DNA of 64,000 nucleotides from Halorussus caseinilyticus (GCF_029338395.1 NZ_CP119811.1:121392-185391); one strand, 5' to 3'; positions 38,109 through 46,638 are shown, numbered from the stretch's first letter. Notes: generated from the letters alone by a model not told the origin. Program-made: numbers and translations.

Positions 38109-39002
38109 ATGGGCAAGATGCTTCCAATTCGCTGGTACGGCGGTAAATACTCACACTTAGATTTCATTCTACCACAGCTCCCTCAAACACACCAGTACAT
38201 CGAACCATTTGGTGGAAGTGCCGCGGTTCTGTTGAATCGTGACCCCAGTCCTGTGGAAACATATAACGACATTGATGGAGATGTTGTCAATTTCTTTAAA
38301 GTTCTGCGAGAGAATCGGGACGAACTGCTGGAGAAAATCTCACTTACACCATTTTCCAGAGAAGAACTCGCTGAAGCGGTCGAAAAAAAGCAAAACGATG
38401 ATTTGAGCGAGCTTGAACGGGCTCGCCTGTTTTTTGTCCGAGCGGGACAAACACGAAGTGGTCTTGCACAAGAAGCGACCCCCGGACGATGGGCATACTG
38501 TAAGTCCACATCACGACGAAACATGTCGGGGGCGGTTAGCCGATACCATGGCCGTCTTGAACAATTGTACGACGTAGCAGACCGTTTACGACGTGTTCAA
38601 ATAGAGAACAAGGACGCAGTTGAAGTAATTGAACGGCATGAGGATGAAGACGCTTTGTTCTACTGTGACCCTCCTTACCCTCATGAAGTACGTGGCGATA
38701 CAAACAGCTATGGTCACGAGATGACAGACGAAGACCATCGTGAACTCGCTGAGACTCTTCGGAATTGTGAAGGTAAAGTCGCGGTCTCAGGGTACTGTTG
38801 TGACCTCTACGAAGAAATTTTTGAGGATTACGGGTGGAACCGAGTAGACGCGGAGTCGAAAACGATGCACACGACCAAGGATGAGCGACAGGAATCGCTC
38901 TGGTTGAATTACGAACCGCCAAATCGAAATGTTGAACCCGGCGTGGATGTCGATGAAATTGATAATCAGCAACAAACTCTTGTGGATGCTACTGACGAGT
39001 AA
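38109..39002 (+). CDS. D12-class DNA adenine N6-methyltransferase
   Basis: 297 residues. SAM-binding motif YIEPFGGSAAVLLNRDP near residue 35, catalytic motif FYCDPPYPHEVRG near 185. The order and size fit Dam-like (D12) adenine methyltransferases. A TATA-like CTTATACGG near 38077 suits a nearly leaderless start at 38109. It is followed after 83 bp by a SacI-like restriction enzyme gene and a small winged-helix gene, forming a type II restriction-modification system. AT-richer than its surroundings, suggesting recent acquisition. Recognition sequence unknown. Confidence 0.88.
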   Translation: MGKMLPIRWYGGKYSHLDFILPQLPQTHQYIEPFGGSAAVLLNRDPSPVETYNDIDGDVVNFFKVLRENRDELLEKISLTPFSREELAEAVEKKQNDDLSELERARLFFVRAGQTRSGLAQEATPGRWAYCKSTSRRNMSGAVSRYHGRLEQLYDVADRLRRVQIENKDAVEVIERHEDEDALFYCDPPYPHEVRGDTNSYGHEMTDEDHRELAETLRNCEGKVAVSGYCCDLYEEIFEDYGWNRVDAESKTMHTTKDERQESLWLNYEPPNRNVEPGVDVDEIDNQQQTLVDATDE

Positions 39003-39085
39003 CTCATAACCCCACTAGGATTTTTCCTATACATTCGGTTTTTCGCTTATATAGCTTTTTACCTGACTCTTAGACTCTTTTCTCG

Positions 39086-40184
39086 GTGTCTACATTGGCG
39101 GAAAGCGTTGACAATAGCGAAGCCAAGGAACTTCTAAACCAGGAATGGAATCGCGTTTTGAACAACGACCAAAACACATACGTTGAAGATGGTTTCGTAC
39201 GGCAGAAAATCGGCGAGGTTCTAAACGCTTCCCAACTCACATATAAGTATATTCTCACGACGAATATACTTGCAAAGGCTGTTAATCCTCGAATTCATTA
39301 CCGAGCAATGCAGGCACAGTGGGACCATCCCGGTGCATACAACGCTCGTTCACTCGGACATGACGTACTCGTAGAATGGGAGAAAGACCATGGTGAGCGC
39401 CTTGGTGGTTCAAATGAACCGTTTCTGAATAAACCTGCTCGGTACCCCAATTTCTCGATGGAGAATCCCCATCGGTCCGAGAAGGCACATAGTCGTCTCT
39501 ACGAGCTTCTGGAACAACTCCAAGAGAAGACTGAATCCGGCGAAATTGAACCGGTAGATATTCTTCGCCAGACCTTATCCGAAATAGAGGAACTAATCTC
39601 AAACCGTTGATTTTGTTTCACCATCGGATGTCCCGTACCAGTCTCTCCGAAATCAGGTAGAGAAATATATTCGTAAATCTGGAGGTGGAGAGCGTCTTGC
39701 GTCAATCACAGCAGGCGTGATGAAAGCGTACTATTCTCATACAGATGGGGAAGATTGGACTATTGAGGCAGAACATCCAAATGTTCCAGACGAATTCAGT
39801 AATGCGGCCGGTGACGTAGAAATAAAGCGTGGGGGTGACGTTGTACGGGCGATAGAGGTTAAAGACAAACATAGCGAGCGAAGTGATATTCAACATGCAA
39901 TTACGAAAGCCCGTGAAAATGAACTCGGAGAGTACCTCTACGTCGTCGGTAGCGGTTGGCGGAATAAAACCGAAAAAGAGAGAGCCCAAGAAGAGATTGA
40001 AAACGCTCCTATCGAATTAATTCTCATCTATCCGGATGAGTTACTCAACCTTCTGAAATTCATTACGGATGCTGGACGAAAGCAATTCGTGGAAGCTGTC
40101 GGTGAGTATCTAAACAAGATGCGCGCGAGCGAGGAAAACAAACAAAACTGGAAGGAGTTAGTGACTGAGTTAGGAGATAGCTAG
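39086..40184 (+). CDS. SacI-like type II restriction endonuclease, in two frames
   Basis: Frame 1 (39086-39610, GTG start behind TATA-like CTTATATAG at 39047) gives 174 residues; frame 2 is open from 39597, without a start until 39717, to 40184. The two join smoothly if one base is removed around 39603-39606: ELISN, then VDFVSPSDVPYQS. The second part carries the nuclease signature DVEIKRGGDVVRAIEVKDK (D...ExK). YIRKSGGGERLASITAG resembles the SacI family core. Either a single frameshifted gene, a programmed shift or two cooperating polypeptides. If truly broken, the methyltransferase is now solitary. Confidence 0.65.
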
Positions 40185-40189
40185 CATTT

Positions 40190-40205
40190 TTGCTATACAT
40201 AGCAA
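40190..40205. promoter_or_regulatory. Palindromic operator before the controller gene
   Basis: TTGCTATACATAGCAA is a perfect 16-bp palindrome ending 8 bp before the TATA-like TTATAAAG (40213-40220). A further half site, AATAGCAAAG, lies at 40225-40234. Positioned to regulate the winged-helix gene at 40251, as in restriction-modification controller loops. Confidence 0.5.
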
Positions 40206-40250
40206 TTTTGCGTTATAAAGTAAAAATAGCAAAGATGGGTACATCATCCC

Positions 40251-40490
40251 GTGTCGTTAATCGGCGAGACGAAAATGGAAATCCTACGTCGGCTTGCAGA
40301 AGCACCTAGCTACGGTTATCAACTCCACAAAGATGTTGGTGTATCAACACCAACCATCTACCGTCATCTTAATGACTTAGAAGACGCAGGAATGGTCAAA
40401 TCAACGCCAATAGAAGATGATAGCCGAGACAAGACGGAGTATCACATCACTGACGAAGGCCAACAGCTATTAGAACTATTAGGAGACTAA
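40251..40490 (+). CDS. Winged-helix regulator of the restriction-modification locus
   Basis: 79 residues from a GTG, PadR/MarR-like wHTH: MEILRRLAEAPSYGYQLHKD, then STPTIYRHLNDLEDAGMV as recognition helix, wing DKTEYHITDEGQQLL. Very small, like controller proteins of restriction-modification systems. Own promoter with palindrome directly upstream, so autoregulation is likely. Ends 47 bp from a convergent repressor gene. Confidence 0.7.
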   Translation: MSLIGETKMEILRRLAEAPSYGYQLHKDVGVSTPTIYRHLNDLEDAGMVKSTPIEDDSRDKTEYHITDEGQQLLELLGD

Positions 40491-40536
40491 CTCTTTTCTG
40501 ATTTATCGGCGTTCTACTAAGCGAAAACACGTCGCT

Positions 40537-40818
40537 CTACTTCTCGCCCTCTAGTTCGGTCGCGTCGAGTTCGCCAGCCAGATACGCACGACCTTTCTCG
40601 GAGATGGCGTAGTAGCCTTCTTTGTCACGTACCTTCTCTACAAGTCCGTTCTGCTGTAGCTTCTTCAACCGTCGCAGAATTGTCGAGTAGGACACATCAA
40701 TTCCTTCTCGCTCAAGGTTAATTTCTAATCCCGTCGGCGGAAGGGCTACATCGTGTTCGTGGAGATATTCCAAGATAGAATCGTCGTTTCCGGTCATCCA
40801 CGAAACACGCGGGCGCAT
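40537..40818 (-). CDS. PhiH1-repressor-like winged-helix protein
   Basis: 93 residues from the ATG at 40818 (MRPRVSWMTGNDDSILEYL); the frame continues upstream but that part is not conserved in its paralogues. wHTH with SYSTILRRLKKLQQNGLVEK, wing GYYAISEKGRAYLAGELDAT. It is divergent from the leader-RNA cassette starting at 40946, exactly as its paralogue at 48209 is from the cassette at 48614, so it is probably that cassette's regulator. Confidence 0.75.
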   Translation of the reverse strand: MRPRVSWMTGNDDSILEYLHEHDVALPPTGLEINLEREGIDVSYSTILRRLKKLQQNGLVEKVRDKEGYYAISEKGRAYLAGELDATELEGEK

Positions 40819-40945
40819 CTTATACTCGGCATTACCAAACAGAGTTTTAGTTACTCTGATACTCAGCATTTTGAGGGCATATGCAGCTATTTTGAAAGCA
40901 TATACTGCCAACATTTATTACCTTGCTACGGTATATCCGTGGTTA

Positions 40946-41051
40946 GGAAGCAACTCGCGGACCTACAGCTACTGAATCCGGTCGCGGAAGGAAGCGGACC
41001 GATGGTAGGGACATCGGGTCCGCGAAACGCTTCCACCATCACAGCAGAAGC
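40946..41051 (+). ncRNA. Three-way-junction leader RNA, copy D
   Basis: Closing stem GGAAGC (40946-40951) with GCTTCC (41029-41034). P2: CGC-GACC (40956-40963, one bulge) with GGTCGCG (40980-40986). P3: GCGGACCGATG (40994-41004) with CATCGGGTCCGC (41012-41023). Alternative pairing of GCTTC (41029-41033) with GAAGC (41047-41051), which abuts the ATG at 41052. TATA-like TTTATTA at 40914 places the transcript start near 40943. Confidence 0.65.
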
Positions 41052-41150
41052 ATGTACGCAATCAGAGCGCGGGGACTTGAATCTCCCGCACGGTTAGCGG
41101 CGCGTATCGCATTCAGAACCAACCCGTTCGCTGGAGGTGCCGAAGCGTGA
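41052..41150 (+). CDS. 32-residue peptide directly behind the leader RNA
   Basis: Starts ATG TAC GCA; reads MYAIRARGLESPARLAARIA and ends FAGGAEA. Basic, arginine-rich. Its stop overlaps the GTG of the next gene by 4 bp. A copy differing at few residues exists at 48724, so the reading frame is conserved. Either a small protein or a leader peptide whose translation couples the RNA structure to the cassette. Confidence 0.6.
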   Translation: MYAIRARGLESPARLAARIAFRTNPFAGGAEA

Positions 41151-41572
41151 CGGCCGAGGCTCTGCCGTCGCTGGTGGACCTGCACGGGTTCCAACGGGAC
41201 GTACTGTTCGCCGTTCGCGCGCTGGAACGCGGCGGCGACCCGCCGAGGGGCCTTCGGGTGAAACGCCGGTTGGAAGCGACGTATTACGAGGAGGTGCATC
41301 ACGGCCGTCTGTACCAGAACCTCGACACGCTCGCCGACCAAAACCTCATCTCGAAGGGCGCGAAGGATGGCCGCGCGAACGAGTACGCGACGACCGACGC
41401 GGCGCGCACTATCCTCGACGCGCACGTCCGGGCGCGCGCCGAGCAAGCGGGCGTCGAACTCGCCAACAACGAACCCGACGCCTTCCCGAGCGACGAGACC
41501 GAGACCGAGACGCGAAGCCGCGGTGAACAGACGGAACTGGGCGACACCCCGGCAACGGAGGGCGAAGCGTAG
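41147..41572 (+). CDS. PadR-like winged-helix protein
   Basis: 141 residues from a GTG. LVDLHGFQRDVLFAVRALER, then GLRVKRRLEATYYEEVHHGR and LYQNLDTLADQNLISKGAKD form a PadR-type wHTH (long first helix, charged wing). Acidic disordered tail with Thr/Glu repeats. Coupled on both sides: 4-bp overlap with the small peptide, 1-bp overlap with the zinc-ribbon gene. Paralogue at 48819. Likely DNA-binding regulator of plasmid or provirus genes. Confidence 0.75.
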   Translation: MTAEALPSLVDLHGFQRDVLFAVRALERGGDPPRGLRVKRRLEATYYEEVHHGRLYQNLDTLADQNLISKGAKDGRANEYATTDAARTILDAHVRARAEQAGVELANNEPDAFPSDETETETRSRGEQTELGDTPATEGEA

Positions 41573-42075
41573 TGACCGCCCGCGACGAGTTCGGGCCGGA
41601 CCTCGACACCGCAATCCCGGAAACGTTCGACGTGTGCCCGGACTGTGGCACGCCGACGGTGAAATTGGGGAGTCACGACTGTCCGGCCGACGAGTCCTTG
41701 CAGGACCCGACGCGGGAGGAACGCGACCGGCGTATCGAGAACGACCCCTACTCGGACGACGAGACCGTGCTGGTGCGTGACCGGCCGCGGCCGTGGGCCT
41801 ACGCCTATCACGAACGCGGTGACGACCGCCAAACGTTGTGTCCCGCCCACCAGAACTCCGAGTTCTACGAATGCCCGCGCTCGAAGGCGAAAGAACGCGG
41901 GTTCTCGCCGTGCCAGTTCTGCCGCCGCATCCGCGACGCCAACAGCGACGACGCCGACCGCGACCGGGACGGAAAGAGTTCCGACCGGGACGACGACGCC
42001 GAGAGTTCTGACCGAGAGCGCAACGACCGGGACGACGATGCCGACCGTGAGCGCGGGGTGGTTGCGTGTGAGTAG
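41572..42075 (+). CDS. Zinc-ribbon protein of the D cassette
   Basis: 167 residues from a GTG. VCPDCGTPTVKLGSHDCP near residue 20 and LCPAHQN with CPRSKAKERGFSPCQFCRR near 110 give two possible zinc sites. Low-complexity acidic/arginine tail of about 45 residues (Asp/Arg/Ser repeats). The start overlaps the previous stop by 1 bp, and the next small ORF overlaps its 3' end. Paralogue at 49241. Function unknown. Confidence 0.7.
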   Translation: MTARDEFGPDLDTAIPETFDVCPDCGTPTVKLGSHDCPADESLQDPTREERDRRIENDPYSDDETVLVRDRPRPWAYAYHERGDDRQTLCPAHQNSEFYECPRSKAKERGFSPCQFCRRIRDANSDDADRDRDGKSSDRDDDAESSDRERNDRDDDADRERGVVACE

Positions 42076-42190
42076 CGCGCGCCCGGCGCTTGCGGACGGC
42101 CGGTGTCCGGAATGCGGCCGCTCTATCACCGCGCTCTCGGCGACCGGCCCGGACGCCCATACCGCCGACCCCTGCGGTTGCACCGTCTAA
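42068..42190 (+). CDS. 40-residue zinc-finger protein
   Basis: GTG start, overlapping the previous gene by 8 bp. Motif GRCPECGRS near residue 15 and ADPCGCTV at the C-terminus form one four-cysteine zinc site. A 42-residue paralogue (GHCPKCGTP, DPCGCTV) lies at the same place in the second cassette (49728), which argues that this short frame is real. Confidence 0.6.
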   Translation: MSSARPALADGRCPECGRSITALSATGPDAHTADPCGCTV

Positions 42191-42214
42191 CAACCAACCA
42201 GACTCTCGAAACCA

Positions 42215-42574
42215 ATGAGCGACAACATCGAAGACACGACTGACAGTACCGCCAACAAAGCACTCGACGCGACCATCGCGCCCGCCGCGACGAAAGCGGA
42301 CAAGCAAGACATCGTGTACTACCTCGAACGCTTGTTCGTCGGGGCGTACCCACCCGGCACCACGCTCCAGTACTACGACTACGAACTCACCCACACCACG
42401 GAGGGCGTGTGGAGCGTTCAACACCGCGACGACGCCAACCCTATCGACGTGCTGAATCCCGACGCCTTCCGGAGCGCCACCGAACTACAGGCGTACCTCG
42501 ACGCGCTCGCCGACTACGCGCCCGACGACCGCGACGACTGGTACGCCCACCGTGCGGGAGGTGACGGACAGTGA
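42215..42574 (+). CDS. Conserved cassette protein, 119 residues
   Basis: Acidic N-terminal tail, then KQDIVYYLERLFVGAYPPGT and a small alpha/beta body ending in ATELQAYLDALADYAPDDRD. 80-90% similar on reading to the product at 49883, with the divergence concentrated in the N-terminal 40 residues. Overlaps the coiled-coil gene by 4 bp (GTGA). No family recognised. Confidence 0.65.
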   Translation: MSDNIEDTTDSTANKALDATIAPAATKADKQDIVYYLERLFVGAYPPGTTLQYYDYELTHTTEGVWSVQHRDDANPIDVLNPDAFRSATELQAYLDALADYAPDDRDDWYAHRAGGDGQ

Positions 42575-43302
42575 GCGCCGACGAGTTCGACCAGCCAATC
42601 GACGCGCTCGACCAGCAAGCACTCGCCCGCGAAGTCCGCCAACTCCGCGAGGAAGTCGAACAACTCCGCGCGAAGGTTGACGGGCAAGAAACAGAACTCG
42701 AACAACTTCGCGGCGACCTGCAACGCGAACGCCGTGAACGGAAGGACGCCGAGGAAGAACTCAGAAAAGAACGCACCCAACAGATTGCGAACGCGAAACT
42801 CTCCATCCACGACGACATCGAAGACCTCCACGACACGGTGGTCTCGGAGCAACAGACGCGAAGCCGTGCGGACGCCCGACTCAAGCATCGCGTGAACGAG
42901 GTTGCTGAAGCGGCCGACGTGGAAGTCACCGACGCCGACCTCATCGAGAAAGACCGTCTCGTCCGCCTCGTCCGGAACGGCCCGGAAGACGTGACGGACC
43001 GTATCTATCCGGTTCACGAACGCGCCCAAGCTCTACTTGAACACGCCGAGGATTGGGGGCGGGTCGTCTCGGACGCCAACGGCTACCGCGTCGTCTACAC
43101 CGCCCCCGACGCACGACCGTTCTTGAACGCGTACTTCGGCCGGACGTTCAAGTCGAGCGAAATCAAGCGCATCTTCGAGAAAATCCGGGACCTCGCCGAA
43201 ACCTCGCCCCGCACCGTCCGCAGGGACAAAACGCGGAAGGGTGAACACGTTCTGACGGTCGAAATCACCGCAGAGGACGGCATCCTCGCCGCCGACGGCT
43301 AG
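42571..43302 (+). CDS. Coiled-coil plus winged-helix protein of the D cassette
   Basis: 243 residues from a GTG. Residues about 15-80 form a long coiled coil (REVRQLREEVEQLRAKVDG and on). The C-terminal half resembles a winged helix with a basic tip (SSEIKRIFEKIRDLAETSPR). Last gene of a cassette whose genes all overlap or nearly touch. Paralogue at 50242 is almost identical in the coiled coil. Could be a DNA-bridging or chromatin-like plasmid protein; function unproven. Confidence 0.7.
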   Translation: MSADEFDQPIDALDQQALAREVRQLREEVEQLRAKVDGQETELEQLRGDLQRERRERKDAEEELRKERTQQIANAKLSIHDDIEDLHDTVVSEQQTRSRADARLKHRVNEVAEAADVEVTDADLIEKDRLVRLVRNGPEDVTDRIYPVHERAQALLEHAEDWGRVVSDANGYRVVYTAPDARPFLNAYFGRTFKSSEIKRIFEKIRDLAETSPRTVRRDKTRKGEHVLTVEITAEDGILAADG

Positions 43303-43321
43303 CCACGCTCCCCGACTCATA

Positions 43322-43524
43322 GGTGGTGTTAGCACAACCACCGCGGGCGGGGTGTCAGCGACACCCCGCCGTCCCTCGAAACACCGCTCTCACGACAACC
43401 ACACTTGCACACACGGTCAGCGGACTTGTACAAGCCGGTATGGGTAGTCGTGGATGTAGTTGGAAGTGTGGTCGTCGGTGGTCGTCTAGCGGACAGACGC
43501 GGACCTGATTCTGCTAACACCACC
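43322..43524. ncRNA. 203-nt inverted-repeat element downstream of cassette D
   Basis: GGTGGTGTTAGCA (43322-43334) pairs perfectly with TGCTAACACCACC (43512-43524). Inside is a strong hairpin GGCGGGGTGT (43346-43355) with ACACCCCGCC (43361-43370), and a TCACGAC...GTCGTG pairing plus CTTGTACAAG further in. The copy behind cassette E (50990-51192) has the same length and the same stems. It could be a structured RNA, a terminator complex or a DNA element. Strand is unassigned. Confidence 0.5.
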
Positions 43525-43635
43525 TGTTCGGCCGACGGCGGGGCCGAGTAGCGGTCGAGAAACGACCGAGATGTTGGCCGGATAGCGTCCCGTCGGTCGC
43601 TTCCGGCCGAGTAGCCGTCGAGGAACGACCGAAAC

Positions 43636-43731
43636 GTTACAGACGTACCCGAGTAGGGTTGAAGCTCGCTGATAGCGGCCCCGCCGACTTTCTTCACGTT
43701 GGTTACAGACGTACCCGAGTAGGGTTGAAGC
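43636..43731 (+). CRISPR. CRISPR array 3: two repeats, one spacer
   Basis: Repeats at 43636 and 43702, beginning GTTACAGACGTACCCG and ending AGTAGGGTTGAAGC, with one 36-bp spacer. The upstream 110 bp resembles the region upstream of array 4 (51193 onwards). A minimal array, either new or eroded. Confidence 0.85.
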
Positions 43732-43932
43732 TGGACGCGCACGGTCCTCGACGCGCACCTTCGAGCAAGTGAACGTCGAACTTCTCACCAACTCGGACAC
43801 CTTCCCGAGCGACGAAACCACCGGGGAGTGAATCGGAGTTGCTTCTGGCGACGAGTTCGAACCTCGGGTATATCGACCGAGACCCCGACTTGGACGGCAA
43901 GAGTCCGAGCATGCGTCGTCTCAGCCAACCCG

Positions 43933-44099
43933 ACTAACCAACACATCGTTATCCGAGAACCGGTGTGTTGGTTAGCGGCCGGACTCCCCGAGTGTCTTGC
44001 TTCGACGCCGACCGGGACGCCCGTCGGTTTCGGTCGGAATACGGCCGGAACCGTCGTTAACCAACACGTCGCTATCCGGGAGTCGGGTTGTTGGTTAGC
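43933..44099. repeat. Hairpin repeat pair (module C)
   Basis: 44-nt inverted repeats at 43933-43976 and 44056-44099 with arms CTAACCAACA/TGTTGGTTAG and GTTAACCAACA/TGTTGGTTAGC. The 3' flank of array 3 (43732-43930) aligns with the flank at 36566-36750. Confidence 0.8.
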
Positions 44100-44410
44100 G
44101 ACTCGAACGCCCGAGCATCTTTAGACGGCGTACGGGCGGAACCGCGGCGACCGAATACGGACGAACGAGGAACAGCCAGCGTTGGGGAGCGACCGACGTG
44201 TCGTCGTTCCCGGCCGCGAAGAGGGGTGGGTGACGGTCGTAGCGTGTGCTACCCACCGGTCGCTCTGGAGGCTAGTTCTCGCCCGCGGTTGTTCGCCCGT
44301 TTAAGTACTGGTATGGTGGTCTGAAAGTGTGGTTTTCTGGCGGTAGCGGCGCTATAAGTTGCGTACTGCTTCCAGTAGTTTTAAGTTACATCCGTGTCTA
44401 CGGATAGACA

Positions 44411-44510
44411 GGAAAGCCGAGGCTCACCGAGCGTTCTCTACTTCTGTGGAGAACGGTCACGGGTGCGCCAACACCCGCGAACCACGGCTTTCCGTTGGAC
44501 GGTGAAAGCC
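44411..44510 (+). ncRNA. Three-way-junction leader RNA, copy C
   Basis: Closing stem GGAAAGCCG (44411-44419) with CGGCTTTCC (44485-44493), nine perfect pairs. P2 CGTTCTC (44432-44438) with GAGAACG (44449-44455). P3 CGGGTG (44460-44465) with CACCCG (44472-44477). Alternative: GGCTTTC (44486-44492) with GAAAGCC (44504-44510), one base before the ATG at 44512. TATA-like TTTTAAG at 44379. Confidence 0.68.
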
Positions 44511-44511
44511 A

Positions 44512-44586
44512 ATGTACGCTACGAACGCAGTTTGTGAAAAGCGTAACGTTCGCCAACTAGTTGCGGCCTGTTCGGAGGGGGTGTAA
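44512..44586 (+). CDS. 24-residue leader peptide
   Basis: Reads MYATNAVCEK then RNVRQLVAACSEGV and stops at TAA. In locus B the same start continues in frame into the zinc-finger protein. Here it stops 2 bp before the ATG of that protein. The first Cys pair of locus B is lost (CEKC becomes CEKR). Either a decayed N-terminus or evidence that the first 24 codons are a separate leader peptide in both loci. Confidence 0.4.
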   Translation: MYATNAVCEKRNVRQLVAACSEGV

Positions 44587-44588
44587 CG

Positions 44589-44768
44589 ATGGGGTGTCGC
44601 AAGTGTGGGTGTCGGACGCCGAAGCGTGTCTGTCGGGAGTGCGAGCGGATGGAGCGCGCCGAGGAAGCCGCGCGGAACGGTTCGCCGTGGGCGGTGTGTA
44701 AGGCTGAGTGCCCGGAGTGTGGCGGCCCGACCAGTGGCGAAGGCGTTGTCTGTGCGGGGTGTCGCTAG
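44589..44768 (+). CDS. Small zinc-finger protein (locus C)
   Basis: 59 residues. MGCRKCGCRTPKRVCRECER and ECPECGG with VVCAGC form two four-cysteine sites, matching the second part of the 37329 protein. The stop touches the next start (44768/44769). Function unknown; co-transcribed with the following zinc-binding gene and the leader RNA. Confidence 0.62.
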   Translation: MGCRKCGCRTPKRVCRECERMERAEEAARNGSPWAVCKAECPECGGPTSGEGVVCAGCR

Positions 44769-45176
44769 ATGGCGTCTCGGACCGGCACGGACGCCGACGG
44801 CGACGTGGACGGCGCGGACGGTGAGGTGGTGCGCGTCGAGGCAACGGTCGAACAGGTGTTGAACGGCGTACGGGTCGGACTCGACGGTGCGAGCGGTGTC
44901 TGTGCCTACTGCGGCCGCGAGCTACACGACGGCGACTGTGTGACGGTGTACGCCTACCGGAAGGCCGGACACGATACGTGGAACTGTCCGAGAGTCTACT
45001 GCCGCGACTGTCGCAGTGGTGATGGTGTTTCCACGCCCACCCTCGGTACGACCGAGGTGACGGCGACCGCCTTCCTCGGCGTCATGCAGGTCGCCGCCCA
45101 AACCACACGGTTAGCGTTGACCAACGTCGAACTCGAAAGCTACAGTCGGCCGAGCGACGGAAGCGAGGGTGGGTAA
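44769..45176 (+). CDS. Zinc-binding protein (locus C)
   Basis: 135 residues, paralogue of the 37584 product. GVCAYCGRELHDGDCVTVYA, NCPRVYCRDC, and the hydrophobic C-terminal segment TATAFLGVMQVAAQTTRLAL. Ends 53 bp before the convergent Panacea toxin gene. Confidence 0.65.
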   Translation: MASRTGTDADGDVDGADGEVVRVEATVEQVLNGVRVGLDGASGVCAYCGRELHDGDCVTVYAYRKAGHDTWNCPRVYCRDCRSGDGVSTPTLGTTEVTATAFLGVMQVAAQTTRLALTNVELESYSRPSDGSEGG

Positions 45177-45229
45177 TTCCCAGAGCGTTTTTGGATTATA
45201 GCGGTCGCGTAGGCGGGTGAGGCGTTGAA

Positions 45230-45789
45230 TTAGTTGCTCGGGTTTTCGAGGACTTCGCGGAGGGGAAGGCGTTCGATGTCTCGAATCTCGCCTTCGGACG
45301 CTATTGACCGGAATTTGTCTTCGTGGCGTCGTTCGAACTGGCCGTAGAGTTCAGTCGGGTTATCCCACTTCACTGCGTCGTCGTTCACGTAGACACCGTT
45401 GCTGTCTTTTAATGCTGAATGGAGGCGGGCGGATTCTGACGCCGGTATCGCCAGTTCGAACCGTTTCATCGCTATCTTGGGGTCGTCGCTCCCGGTCCGG
45501 GCGTTGGCTTGGTTGTCGTGTTTGGTGACGCCTCGAAATTTGATTTCGTCTACGTCCTCTTTGTCGTATGCTGTCGGGACGTTTTCGTAGATAATCGCGT
45601 ACGTCTGTTTCCGTAGGTATACAGCACGACAGTCTGCGATTGGCCCGCCAATTTTCCGTTCACCCTTCATCGGGTTGTCTTCGATAGCCTCGCACTGGGT
45701 GATGATTTCTTCCCCAGTGACGAATCAGACTGTTGCCATCTTCGAATATCGTTTAGGAATCCCTGATAGCGTGTGATTTTCCAACTCAT
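45230..45789 (-). pseudogene. Toxin gene of a Panacea-type toxin-antitoxin pair, frameshifted
   Basis: Begins MSWKITRYQGFLNDIRRWQQ at 45789, shifts frame at a G run near 45712 and continues as EIITQCEAIEDNPMKGERK to the stop at 45230. One restored G gives about 186 codons. It follows the Panacea-domain antitoxin by 14 bp on the same strand. I do not recognise the toxin fold with certainty (QTYAIIYE and RKIGGPI are of RelE-like flavour). Pairing with a Panacea antitoxin is the basis of the call. May be intact if the deletion is a sequencing error. Confidence 0.5.
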
Positions 45790-45803
45790 GTCTTGGATAG
45801 TGG

Positions 45804-46370
45804 TTACTTCGCTAGTGCTTCCCGAAGGTCGGCGTCACTCTCGGCACGACAACCGTCGCGTTCCGCGACGCGCTCGCGTTCGCTCTGCGGGATAACGACT
45901 TCATCACGGTAGTACTCGAAGTCCATCGATTCTGCCTCGTCCGTGTTTTGATAGAGCCACGTTTGTTTGCTGAACTTCGCGAGGTCCTCGGTGGACATCG
46001 TGTTCGTCTCGTTGTGGATGTGTTCGATAATTTCTTTCTTGCCGGGGGATAACTCGCCGCCGTCCTCGTGGTGTGAGTATTCGTACGTCGGACCGTCCGG
46101 TTTGACGACGGTCTCGTACTCGACTTCCTCGTCGTTGCGCATCTCTTCGAGCGCGTCGGCGATGTCGTCCGAGAAGCTTCCGTAGTGGTGTGCTTTGAAC
46201 GTTGCGTCGGTGAGACGCCGCCCGTAGGTTTGCAGACACCAGATTTCGCCGTAGTATACGAGCTTCTGTAGCCGGTAGTTGTAGGCGAAATCTAAGTGGT
46301 TCAGGAACTCTTTGATGATTTCTTTTAGTTCCCGTGTGTCCGTTCGTTCGACGGACTCTGAATCGGGCAT
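45804..46370 (-). CDS. Panacea-domain (SocA-like, DUF4065) antitoxin
   Basis: 188 residues from the ATG at 46370. Core: FAYNYRLQKLVYYGEIWCLQ, FKAHHYGSFSDDIADALEEM and LAKFSKQTWLYQNTDEAESM, the features of the Panacea/DUF4065 fold that neutralises diverse toxins. C-terminal charged tail (SERERVAERDGCRAESD). An AT-rich TTATTAATCTTATTAATG promoter region lies upstream (46405-46428). First gene of the pair, as usual for an antitoxin. Confidence 0.75.
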   Translation of the reverse strand: MPDSESVERTDTRELKEIIKEFLNHLDFAYNYRLQKLVYYGEIWCLQTYGRRLTDATFKAHHYGSFSDDIADALEEMRNDEEVEYETVVKPDGPTYEYSHHEDGGELSPGKKEIIEHIHNETNTMSTEDLAKFSKQTWLYQNTDEAESMDFEYYRDEVVIPQSERERVAERDGCRAESDADLREALAK

Positions 46371-46638
46371 AGTGTTATCCTCGTACCATATCCACAACGG
46401 CCAACCCTTATTAATCTTATTAATGTTCAACACGTCGAACAAATCATAAGACGCGGAAAAACGTGTAAAAACACGTCTCGAACAACTCAAACAACACCTA
46501 CCAAATCTATAGTTATGCCAACCCAACATCGAACAGATAGACAAAATCAGTAGCCACAGTCACCCAAGCAACGGAAGCAAAGGGTAGAGAACGGAAGCAG
46601 ATTTTTTCGGGGGAGTACTGGTAGTGGTGGTTGGTGTT

